9,950 nucleotides of DNA. Source: Candidatus Hydrogenedentota bacterium. GTDB taxonomy: Bacteria > Hydrogenedentota > Hydrogenedentia > Hydrogenedentales > SLHB01. The notes beneath the pieces are model-generated. The model was given only the letters and a program-made list of their open reading frames with translations. It was not told where the DNA came from and did not search any database. The stretch's first letter is position 1. Each line of letters begins with the position of its first letter. A program made the translations under genes and the position numbers. The DNA lies in NCBI GenBank assembly GCA_029262095.1, contig JAJDAB010000397.1:1-9950 (forward strand). Reading direction: 5' to 3'. Of this stretch, positions 1-7,385 are shown piece after piece.

Positions 1-500
1 GCCCGGCTCACCGGCTGTTGACACCGCCGGAGGGATTCAAGATGGCCACATTCTTGGAGAAACTCGGCGCATGGTTCGATGTGGCACCGGCGACCGGCGA
101 CATCGCAGCGCAGGTTAAATCAAGCCCGGGATGCGCGATTGGCGTCGTGCCGACGGTCGGCGATCGATACCTGTTGACGTTAAAAGACGTCAACCGCGCT
201 GACATGCTTGGGACTGATCACGGTGACGCGTGGCAAGCGTTGGATGTATCCGTGTTGCACCGCGCGATACTGGAAAAAACGATAGGACTAGATGAGAACG
301 CCATGCTCATCTATGAACACGACGCGCAAAAGGCGTTGGCCCGAGTCGCTGATGGTGAAGCCGGGATGGTGTTTCTGCTCAAGGGCGTGACGCCCAAGCA
401 GTTGTTCGCATGCGCTGACAGTGGCGAATTTATGCCGCAAAAATCGACCTACATTTTTCCGAAACTACCGTCCGGCGCTGTGTTTAACCGATTGGTCTAG
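1..500 (+). CDS. DUF1015 family protein, C-terminal part (5' truncated by window edge)
   Basis: The reading frame is open from the first complete codon (position 3), so no start lies in the window; the TTG at 18 and ATG at 42 are internal codons. About 165 residues are visible. The beginning reads PAHRLL, matching the 'P-T-H-R-L-L' segment of DUF1015 (PF06245, COG4198) proteins, and the end carries the family's conserved C-terminal signature MPQKSTYIFPKLPSGAVFN. The ending agrees with the normal family C terminus, so the 3' end is intact. The biochemical function is unknown; family members are often found beside serine biosynthesis genes (serA/serC), but nothing here tests that link because upstream sequence is missing. 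The TAG stop shares CTAG with the stop of the convergent ATPase gene, leaving no room for a terminator between them. Family assignment is from motif memory, not a search. Confidence 0.85.
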   Translation, partial: PAHRLLTPPEGFKMATFLEKLGAWFDVAPATGDIAAQVKSSPGCAIGVVPTVGDRYLLTLKDVNRADMLGTDHGDAWQALDVSVLHRAILEKTIGLDENAMLIYEHDAQKALARVADGEAGMVFLLKGVTPKQLFACADSGEFMPQKSTYIFPKLPSGAVFNRLV

Positions 501-2002
501 CGGCCTAACACCTTGCTGCCGGAATTGGACTGGATACCGGACGTTACCCGCGTGAAGCCTTCTTCATCGCTACACGCCGACACGGCTTCTTCCCGCGTGA
601 CCATTTCGCGGTTGTAGAGATCGACCGCGTATTGGTCGAAACTCTTCATGTCCGTGCTCACTTCGATAATGTTGTGCAGGCGTTGCACTTCACCTTCGAG
701 GATTGCGTCGCGGACCATCGGGATATCCGCGATCAGCAATTCGATACACGGAACGCGACCGCCGCCAATCTTCTTGAGCAGCCGCTGACAGGCCACGCCT
801 TTTAACGTGTATGCCAACTCTTGCCGGATGACTTCCCGTTCATCGTGCGGGAAGTAACTGATAATACGGTTAACGGTATCGACCGCGGTCATGGTGTGTA
901 GTGTGCTGAACACCAGGTGACCGGTTGACGCCGCGCTAATCGCCGCACGGATCGTTTCGCGGTCGCGCATTTCACCCACGAGAATCACATCGGGGTCCTC
1001 GCGTAATGCGCCGCGCAGTGCATTTGCGAACGAGTGCGTATCCCGTCCTTGTTGGCGCTGGGAAATAATAGCCTTTTTGTCCGTGTACACAAACTCGATC
1101 GGGTCTTCGACCGTGATGATATGCGTGTGCCGCGTTTCATTAATATAGTCGACCAACGACGCCAATGTCGTAGATTTACCGCTACCTGTAATTCCACACA
1201 CCAAGAACAAACCACGGTGCGCATCGGCAACTTGCCGTATCGGATCCGGCAAGTTCAAGTCATCGAACGGAACGGGCTCTTCCGGGATGAATCGAATCGC
1301 CAATGCCATCGCGCCCATCTTGATATATCCACTGCAACGGAGGTAGCCGATACCCGCGAGGTGATATTGAAAACTGTTTTCTTTTTCCGTGTCGAGTCTT
1401 TCGACTTCCACTTCTCCACCAAGCTGAAAGATCACTTCGCGCATGTCTTCCAAACTCAGCGACGGCATATCGAGCGGTTTCAGCTCACCATCGATTCGCA
1501 TATACGGTGCCGAGCCCGCACGCAGATGAATATCCGAACCTTTCGTTTCCATCATCTTTTCGATGAGGATATTGATATTGAAATCGAACTTCGTAAACTC
1601 ATTGATGAAGACGTGCCACGACTTCGAACGTAGTGTGCTGGCGGCGTGTTCTTCGACGATTTTGTCGACCGGCGCAAGCTGTCCGAGCTGACTCCACTCG
1701 AAAGACGGTAGCGTGAGAGAGCACGAACCATTTTCCGTCGACACTTGGTTCGGCATCTTGATTTCTTCGAGCTTCGCTTTGAACGCCTCGGGGTCAAAAC
1801 CCTCAGGGGCGTTAAACGTGATGCGATAGAAATCGACTCGCTTGCCGAAGTCTTTAGATCGGGCCAACATCGTGGCGACGTCCGTCTTGATTTCCATTTC
1901 CGCGGGCAAACCCATATTACGGATGACTTCTTGACAGCCCGTTTTAAAGACATCGAAGATTGAACTCTTCGAGTTGGTGCCGATAACCATCGCCGACGAC
2001 AT
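497..2002 (-). CDS. pilT: PilT/PilU-family type IV pilus retraction ATPase with long N-terminal extension
   Basis: This is a cytoplasmic hexameric secretion ATPase of the PilT/PilU branch, which powers pilus retraction and twitching motility. The 501 residues exceed the usual 345-380. Residues 1 to about 140 form an extension I cannot assign. The standard N-terminal PAS-like part follows (INILIEKMMETKGSDIHLR, about 143-161, then the 'MRIDGEL' strand). The ATPase core has Walker A GITGSGKST (270-278, Lys276), Asp box ITVEDPIEF (296-304), Walker B DPDVILVGEMRD (336-347, Glu344) and His box STGHLVFSTLHT (359-370). The C-terminal PilT motif AIRNLIREG is replaced by the related MVRDAILEGE (429-438), so PilT versus PilU is not settled. 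The ATG at 2002 is chosen because AGGGAG lies 8 bases upstream; a second ATG four codons in has no better site. No pilin or assembly genes are adjacent, so it appears to be a stand-alone transcription unit with its own promoter. Confidence 0.9.
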   Translation of the reverse strand: MSSAMVIGTNSKSSIFDVFKTGCQEVIRNMGLPAEMEIKTDVATMLARSKDFGKRVDFYRITFNAPEGFDPEAFKAKLEEIKMPNQVSTENGSCSLTLPSFEWSQLGQLAPVDKIVEEHAASTLRSKSWHVFINEFTKFDFNINILIEKMMETKGSDIHLRAGSAPYMRIDGELKPLDMPSLSLEDMREVIFQLGGEVEVERLDTEKENSFQYHLAGIGYLRCSGYIKMGAMALAIRFIPEEPVPFDDLNLPDPIRQVADAHRGLFLVCGITGSGKSTTLASLVDYINETRHTHIITVEDPIEFVYTDKKAIISQRQQGRDTHSFANALRGALREDPDVILVGEMRDRETIRAAISAASTGHLVFSTLHTMTAVDTVNRIISYFPHDEREVIRQELAYTLKGVACQRLLKKIGGGRVPCIELLIADIPMVRDAILEGEVQRLHNIIEVSTDMKSFDQYAVDLYNREMVTREEAVSACSDEEGFTRVTSGIQSNSGSKVLGR

Positions 2003-2010
2003 TGACAGCT

Positions 2011-2016
2011 CTCCCT
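2011..2016 (-). promoter_or_regulatory. Ribosome binding site of the PilT-like gene
   Basis: AGGGAG on the minus strand lies 8 bases before the ATG at 2002. It supports that start over the in-frame ATG at 1990. Confidence 0.7.
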
Positions 2017-2059
2017 ATACTTCTTGTTACAGATGCAGCCCACAGCAGCGTAGCCGGAA

Positions 2060-2088
2060 AGTCTAGCATTCGCCAAGAAAGCCGTCAA
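2060..2088 (-). promoter_or_regulatory. Putative sigma70-type promoter of the PilT-like gene
   Basis: On the minus strand TTGACG (2088-2083) is followed after exactly 17 bases by TAGACT (2065-2060). That is 5/6 and 4/6 agreement with the -35 and -10 consensus. Transcription would begin near 2053, giving a leader of about 50 bases that includes the ribosome binding site. The position in the gap between the efflux channel gene and the ATPase suggests that the ATPase is transcribed separately from the metal operon. This rests on sequence match only. Confidence 0.5.
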
Positions 2089-2116
2089 AGCATACATGCC
2101 GCGAAGACCTCAAGAC

Positions 2117-2129
2117 TCGAATAATTCGA
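2117..2129. repeat. Short perfect palindrome in the gap after the efflux operon
   Basis: TCGAATAATTCGA is a 6-base perfect dyad around a single central base, 15 bases past the stop codon of the TolC-family gene and upstream of the putative ATPase promoter. With no real loop and no following T-run it is not a convincing terminator. It could be a protein-binding site, or chance. Apart from this palindrome and the promoter, I see nothing else in 2003-2144, and no clear intrinsic terminator for the efflux operon. Confidence 0.2.
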
Positions 2130-2144
2130 AACTCGCGATTACCG

Positions 2145-3590
2145 CTAGTCTCCGATCACCGGTATTTCTGGAAACTGTCCAAGGATTCGGTCAACGTCCG
2201 CAGCTGCGAGATGCGCGTCGCGAAAGGCGCGCGCACGCTCTAACTCGAAGTCTAGCAACGTTTGAATGCTGTCAAGGACGTCCAGAAAATCCGCCCCGGC
2301 ATCGCCAGATGCATACGCGCTCTGTAAGCTTTCATAAATCGATTGCGCTTGCGGCACTAATCGATCTTCAACGGTTTGATACCGCCGCTTCGCGTCCACG
2401 AGATTGAAATGTAGTAGACGAACTTGATTTTCCAATTCCAGCGCACGCGCGGTCTGCCGGTGTTCCGCCTCCGTCGCAAGATGTCTAGCTTCCGCGACGC
2501 CGGCGCGAATCCGCCCGCGCCAAATTGGAAGATTCAAGCCAAGCGAAATACCGATGTTGTCGTCTCCCCCGTCCGAGGTGACGAACGGTTCGCGCGCGTT
2601 GGCGAGGGTGTACGTATCGATTATCCGGCTGCCAGGTACTCGCATTGGAGAAGACAGTGGTTGGCCGGTCGCCAATTGTGTGAGCGCGGTCCGCGCATTC
2701 CGGCGATTCGTTGCGCCGTATTTCTGAGCCGCATTGAGCGCAGCGGGAAAAGGACGTTCAGGACGGACTTTGCGCGGTTTGCTGATACCGCCGTATTCAA
2801 TTCCGACGGTGATGTCCGGGTACCCTTTCTTCTTGGCCAACGCAATCCTCGACGTTGCGGCAACAACCGTGTGATCCATCGCAATCAATTCCGGGTTGAT
2901 CGTTCGCAATCGCGCAGCCAATACCGGTGCTGGTGGCGGATCAATGGGCAAATCCGTTACCAATGGCCAAGGAAGCACTTCCGCAGGTCCGTAGCCGACC
3001 GCGAGAGCCAGACGTGACGACGCAGCAGGACGAGCAGCCAGCAACGTTTCGTAGCGATCCTGGAGCTGAATCTGTTCAGTCTGAACGCGCAACAAATCGA
3101 CCTCGCTCGCCAATCCGAGCGCGAGTTTCACGGTAGCGGTTTCTTCGGTGTAGGTCAGGATTTCCGCTTGCGATTCAGTGATACGAACCTGTTCGCCAAG
3201 ATATGCGTATTCGTAGTAAGCAACCGTAACGTCCGCGAGTACTCGATTCCGCGCCGTGTACATCGCATGCAGTTCTTCTTCCGCGTGGGCCTTTGCACGT
3301 ACACCCCGCGTTTTCCGCGTTCCAAACCAGAGGAATTTTTGTGTCACGCGCGCGCGGAATTGATTAACATCCGACTGTACAAACTGGGTGTACGTGAACA
3401 TGGGATCTTCTAGCGACGTGGCTTGAGGCACGCGTTCCAAGGCCGCCAGCCACGCTTCATATTGCGCACGTAATCGCGGGTGACTATCCGCCGCGTTGAT
3501 TAAGTAACGCTGCAATTCATCGTTCCGGCTGGTGTCCACTTCGCCTTCCGCCGCTGCAAGCATGGACGCGATTGCAAATACGATGATCAT
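2145..3590 (-). CDS. TolC-family outer membrane efflux protein (CusC/CzcC role) with long surface-loop insertion
   Basis: This is the predicted outer-membrane exit duct of the metal pump. The 481 residues show the two-fold OEP architecture: a first helical repeat (about 24-205, with the family-typical 'ADVTVAYYEYAYLGEQVRI' at 119-137 and 'ASEVDLLRVQTE' at 161-172) and a second (about 221-472, with 'GDAGADFLDVLDS' at 429-441). Residues 1-14 are a short hydrophobic signal peptide ending LAAA; unusually it has no Lys or Arg before the hydrophobic core, and no lipobox cysteine is present, unlike lipidated E. coli CusC. Strands DITVGIEYGG (259-268) and NIGISLGLNLPIW (345-357) should form the second barrel hairpin; between them sit about 73 extra residues, strongly basic. 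The ATG at 3590 overlaps the permease stop as ATGA. GAGGGGG lies 7 bases upstream, and an in-frame TGA five codons upstream excludes a longer N terminus. Family is certain; the CusC role is inferred from the operon. Confidence 0.92.
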   Translation of the reverse strand: MIIVFAIASMLAAAEGEVDTSRNDELQRYLINAADSHPRLRAQYEAWLAALERVPQATSLEDPMFTYTQFVQSDVNQFRARVTQKFLWFGTRKTRGVRAKAHAEEELHAMYTARNRVLADVTVAYYEYAYLGEQVRITESQAEILTYTEETATVKLALGLASEVDLLRVQTEQIQLQDRYETLLAARPAASSRLALAVGYGPAEVLPWPLVTDLPIDPPPAPVLAARLRTINPELIAMDHTVVAATSRIALAKKKGYPDITVGIEYGGISKPRKVRPERPFPAALNAAQKYGATNRRNARTALTQLATGQPLSSPMRVPGSRIIDTYTLANAREPFVTSDGGDDNIGISLGLNLPIWRGRIRAGVAEARHLATEAEHRQTARALELENQVRLLHFNLVDAKRRYQTVEDRLVPQAQSIYESLQSAYASGDAGADFLDVLDSIQTLLDFELERARAFRDAHLAAADVDRILGQFPEIPVIGD

Positions 3591-6500
3591 GTTGATGCCC
3601 CCTCAGACGTGGACTCGGCGCGACCGCTCCACTCCTTGACGATACAGTAGAGAATCGGAACCGCGAAAACGGAAAGCAAGACCGCGATCATGCCGCCAAA
3701 CGTCGGCAGCGCCATTGGCACCATGATGTCCGAGCCGCGCCCTCTGGACGTCAGCACGGGCAACAGCGCGAGAATGGTCGTCGCCGACGTCATGAGACAC
3801 GGACGAATGCGCCGTGAAGCGGCTTCAATAGCGGCTTCACGGATTTCGCGCACGCCTCGCGGTGGACGTTTCGCAAATCGTTGTTCTAGGTACGTTGCCA
3901 TCACGACGCCATCGTCCGAAGCGATGCCAAACAGGGCTAGGAATCCGACCCAAACGGCGACACTTAGATTGAATGGCCGAATCTGAAATAGTTCACGCAT
4001 CGAGACGTCCAGGATCGTAATGTCGAAGAAATCAGGTTGCGCCGAAAGCCAGAGCAAGATGAAGCCGCCGGACCAGGCGATCAAAATGCTCGAAAACACG
4101 ATCAGACTGGTCGATATCTTTCTGAACTGCAGATATAACACCATGAAAATCGCCGCCAATGCGCCGGGCAAGACGATCGCGAGTGTGCGCTGCGATCGGA
4201 GCTGGTTTTCATACGTGCCCGTAAATGCGTAGCTGACTCCTGCGGGCAATATCAGCTCGCCGGCGGTCATACGATCGTCCAAATACGCTTGGCATGCTTC
4301 GACCACATCCACCTCGGCGAATTCGGGCAACTTGTCGAACACGATGTAGCCAACCAGAAATGTATCTTCGCTCCGAATCGATTGCGGCCCGCGTACATAG
4401 TGAATGTCCGCGAGTTGAATGAGCGGCACTTGCGCACCCGTTGGCGCGGGGACAATAATCCGTTCGAGCGATTCGATGTCGTCGCGCAATTCACGCAAGT
4501 AACGCACACGGACCGCATACCGTTCGCGGCCTTCGATCGTCGTCGTGATACGCCGACCACCAATCGCCACTTCGATGACATTCTGCACGTCACGTACATG
4601 CAAACCGTACCGCGCGATTGCCTCACGGTCGATATCGATCTCCAAATACGGCTTTCCAACGATGCGGTCCGCGGCAACCGTGGACGGCTCGACCCCGGGT
4701 ACTTCCTTCAGCAACCGCTCTAGATCGAGACCAACCCGTTCAATTGTCGGCAAATCCGGTCCGCGCACTTTGATGCCCATGGGGGCCCGCATCCCACTTT
4801 GCAGCATGACCAGCCGCGCCGCAATCGGTTGTAGGCGCGGAGCGGAAGTCGTCCCTGGAATCGCCGTGCTGTCGACTATCTCCTTCCAGATATCGTCGGG
4901 GGATTGGATGTGATCGCGCCATTGCCGATACGGCCGGCCTTGAGCATCGGGAATTAATTCGCCATCCTCATCTCGCGCAAATTCGTCTATTGCCGCATCG
5001 TATTCAAAACGCAAAGGTCGTCCATTTTCATCGGCGATGAACTCTTGTTTGTAATTAACCACGGTTTCTATCATCGAAATTGGTGCAGGATCGAGTGCGC
5101 TTTCAGCGCGGCCGAGTTTACCCACCACGGAATCCACTTCCGGAATCGCGGCGATGGCCTGATCTTGATGCTGAATGATGTCGAGCGCTTCGCCAATAGA
5201 TGCGTGTGGCATCGTCGAGGGCATAAAAAGATACGAGCCCTCGTCGAGCGGTGGCATAAACTCCTTCCCGATACCGGGAAAACGCATCGCGAGTGCCTGC
5301 ATGTTTCGCGAATGACCAATTCCTTCGGGCAGAAACCCTGTCAACTTCTCGGACCCCAGCCACGCGAATAGGCCGAACAAAATGAATAGCGTGGCCACCG
5401 ACAAGTAGACCAATTTATGGTCCAGGAACCACCGCAGCATCGGCACGTAGACAAGACGAAACGCGTGAAAGCCGAGTAGCGTCCCACCGACCAGTGCGGC
5501 GACGAATATTGCGTTCAGCAATCTCCCCTTTTCGATGCCCAACGGCGACCAGTAATCGGCGAGCAGCCACGCCACCAACACTCCGATTACGACCATCGCG
5601 ATTCGGGATAGGGCAACTGGCGGTTGCACTCGTTTCCATCGTTTGGACTGGCCGGAGACCGCGTGCATAAACGCGGGCACGACGATGAGGGCCAAAAGGA
5701 CGGATGCGATGAGGGCAAAGGTTTTCGTAAACGCGAGCGGCCGGAAGAGTTTGCCCTCTGATCCAATCATCGTAAACACGGGCAAAAAGCCGATTACGGT
5801 CGTGGCGACGGCGGTGAGGACCGCGCCGGCGACTTCGCGGACCGCGCCGAACACGCCGTCGAGTGCGTTCGCGTCTTCAGGGAGTTCGCTCCGACGTCGC
5901 TGGATGTTTTCCGTAACGATTATGCTCATATCGACAATCGTGCCGATCGCTATAGCGATTCCGGACAGGGCAACAATGTTCGCATCAACGCCTGCGTATT
6001 TCATTGGAATGAAACAAAGAAGCACCGCCAATGGCACCATCAGGCTAATGATGAACGACATTCGTAAATGAAAAATCATCAGCAACACAACGAGAATGGT
6101 AACAAGCACTTCGTTGATCAACGCGTCATTGAGCGTGCCGAGCGTTTCATGAATAAGTCCGGACCGATCGTAAAACGGAACGACGGTTACTTGGCTCATC
6201 GTTAACCATTCCGGCCACGCGTCTTGGTCCGCCCCGCGCATCCACGCGACCCACCCGTCGTGGTTGAGCGTTGCGCCGTCATATGCTTCGAATTCGTGAT
6301 CGTGCGCGAACGCTTCGAGTCCAACGCGGCCAATATCGCCCGTCACAATTGCTTTAGCCGGAAGGCCGGAAGCCGTACCGGCAATCGCCGCTTTCACATT
6401 GTCGATGACGCCGAGCGGATTCGCTCCGTGGCGGACAACCACGACGCCGCCCACCGCTTCGGCACCCGCCTTGTCCAAAAGGCCCCGCCGTAACGCTGGG

Positions 6501-7384
6501 CCAAGTGACACGCGGCCGAGGTCTTTGATCGTAATCGGCACACCGTCATTCACGTGGATGACCGTGCTTTCGATATCCTCGATCGTCTGAATGAGGCCGC
6601 GTCCGCGAATCACGTACTCGACTTTATTCACTTCAATCGTGCGCGCGCCTACGTCGACATTTGAATTCCGAACGGCTGAAAAAACATCGTTTAGGTTAAC
6701 GTTGTTGATGCGCAACGCGTCTGGATCGACGTCGATTTGATACTCCTGTACAAAGCCGCCGATCGACGCGACCTCGCTCACACCCTCCGCGGCCAGCAAG
6801 GCATAACGCACGTACCAGTCCTGGACAGTGCGCAATTCGTGTAAGTCCCACCCGCCAATGGGTTCACCGTCCGGATCGCGGCCTTCGAGCGTGTACCAAA
6901 ATACTTGACCGAGCGCAGTGGCATCCGGACCAAGCGCGGGCCTTACGTCATCGGGGAGCGTGTTCACCGGCAGGCTATTCAGTTTCTCGAGGATGCGGCT
7001 GCGAGACCAGTAAAATTCGGTTCGTTCATTGAAGATGACGAAGATAGACGAGAAACCGAACACCGACGTGCTGCGGATGGTCTTTACACCGGGCAACCCC
7101 AAGAGCGACACCGTAAGCGGATACGTGATCTGATCTTCCACGTCCTGCGGCGACCGGCCAGGCCATTCGGTGAATACAATTTGCTGGTTCTCTCCGATAT
7201 CCGGGATGGCATCCACCGGAACCGGGTCGCGGGGCATCCACGCGATGTCCCAATCGAACGGCGCGACGCGAACACCCCATACGGCGATGAATGCCACCAG
7301 CAATACCACGACCACTTTGTTCGTGAGGAAGAAGTAGAGCACGCTATCCAGCAATGATATACGCGTTGTTGAAGGATCACTCAC
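3587..7384 (-). CDS. cusA: CusA-type heavy-metal efflux RND permease (Cu(I)/Ag(I) exporter)
   Basis: Inner-membrane proton/metal antiporter of the HME-RND family. I place the start at the GTG at 7384 (1265 residues): GGAGGG lies 8 bases upstream and the adaptor stop codon ends one base earlier. A start at 7441 would overlap the adaptor gene by 56 bases. TM4 holds GIAIAIGTIVDMSIIVTEN (475-493), the CusA/HME4 pattern; Asp485 aligns with the proton-relay CusA Asp405. Met721 (YLFMPST), Met771 (ISMIETV) and Met860 (LVMLQSGM) align with CusA Met573, Met623 and Met672, the periplasmic copper-binding triad, which supports Cu(I)/Ag(I). It is about 220 residues longer than E. coli CusA: extra residues after TM1 (PFDWDIAWMPRD), an acidic/aromatic stretch before VPFYDRSGL (about 351-393), two additional hydrophobic segments (about 593-614 and 624-646) between usual TM6 and TM7, and about 40 acidic residues between Met771 and Met860. 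The end overlaps the channel gene. Confidence 0.95.
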   Translation of the reverse strand: MSDPSTTRISLLDSVLYFFLTNKVVVVLLVAFIAVWGVRVAPFDWDIAWMPRDPVPVDAIPDIGENQQIVFTEWPGRSPQDVEDQITYPLTVSLLGLPGVKTIRSTSVFGFSSIFVIFNERTEFYWSRSRILEKLNSLPVNTLPDDVRPALGPDATALGQVFWYTLEGRDPDGEPIGGWDLHELRTVQDWYVRYALLAAEGVSEVASIGGFVQEYQIDVDPDALRINNVNLNDVFSAVRNSNVDVGARTIEVNKVEYVIRGRGLIQTIEDIESTVIHVNDGVPITIKDLGRVSLGPALRRGLLDKAGAEAVGGVVVVRHGANPLGVIDNVKAAIAGTASGLPAKAIVTGDIGRVGLEAFAHDHEFEAYDGATLNHDGWVAWMRGADQDAWPEWLTMSQVTVVPFYDRSGLIHETLGTLNDALINEVLVTILVVLLMIFHLRMSFIISLMVPLAVLLCFIPMKYAGVDANIVALSGIAIAIGTIVDMSIIVTENIQRRRSELPEDANALDGVFGAVREVAGAVLTAVATTVIGFLPVFTMIGSEGKLFRPLAFTKTFALIASVLLALIVVPAFMHAVSGQSKRWKRVQPPVALSRIAMVVIGVLVAWLLADYWSPLGIEKGRLLNAIFVAALVGGTLLGFHAFRLVYVPMLRWFLDHKLVYLSVATLFILFGLFAWLGSEKLTGFLPEGIGHSRNMQALAMRFPGIGKEFMPPLDEGSYLFMPSTMPHASIGEALDIIQHQDQAIAAIPEVDSVVGKLGRAESALDPAPISMIETVVNYKQEFIADENGRPLRFEYDAAIDEFARDEDGELIPDAQGRPYRQWRDHIQSPDDIWKEIVDSTAIPGTTSAPRLQPIAARLVMLQSGMRAPMGIKVRGPDLPTIERVGLDLERLLKEVPGVEPSTVAADRIVGKPYLEIDIDREAIARYGLHVRDVQNVIEVAIGGRRITTTIEGRERYAVRVRYLRELRDDIESLERIIVPAPTGAQVPLIQLADIHYVRGPQSIRSEDTFLVGYIVFDKLPEFAEVDVVEACQAYLDDRMTAGELILPAGVSYAFTGTYENQLRSQRTLAIVLPGALAAIFMVLYLQFRKISTSLIVFSSILIAWSGGFILLWLSAQPDFFDITILDVSMRELFQIRPFNLSVAVWVGFLALFGIASDDGVVMATYLEQRFAKRPPRGVREIREAAIEAASRRIRPCLMTSATTILALLPVLTSRGRGSDIMVPMALPTFGGMIAVLLSVFAVPILYCIVKEWSGRAESTSEGAST
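3598..3604 (-). promoter_or_regulatory. Ribosome binding site of the TolC-family gene, inside the permease gene
   Basis: GAGGGGG on the minus strand lies 7 bases before the ATG at 3590, within the last codons of the permease gene. Together with the ATGA stop/start overlap it points to translational coupling of channel to permease. Confidence 0.65.
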
Positions 7385-7385
7385 C

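Noticed and set aside
1034..1633. A 199-codon open frame on the plus strand
   Set aside because: It lies wholly antisense to the conserved ATPase core, and its predicted protein has no recognisable motif and a skewed, Arg/His-rich composition typical of a shadow frame.
2117..2144. An intrinsic terminator after the TolC-family gene
   Set aside because: The only dyad has a one-base centre, the stem is AT-rich and no T-run follows.
6905..7357. A 150-codon plus-strand open frame
   Set aside because: Antisense to the N-terminal part of the permease, which has clear family conservation; the composition is Arg-rich and without motifs.
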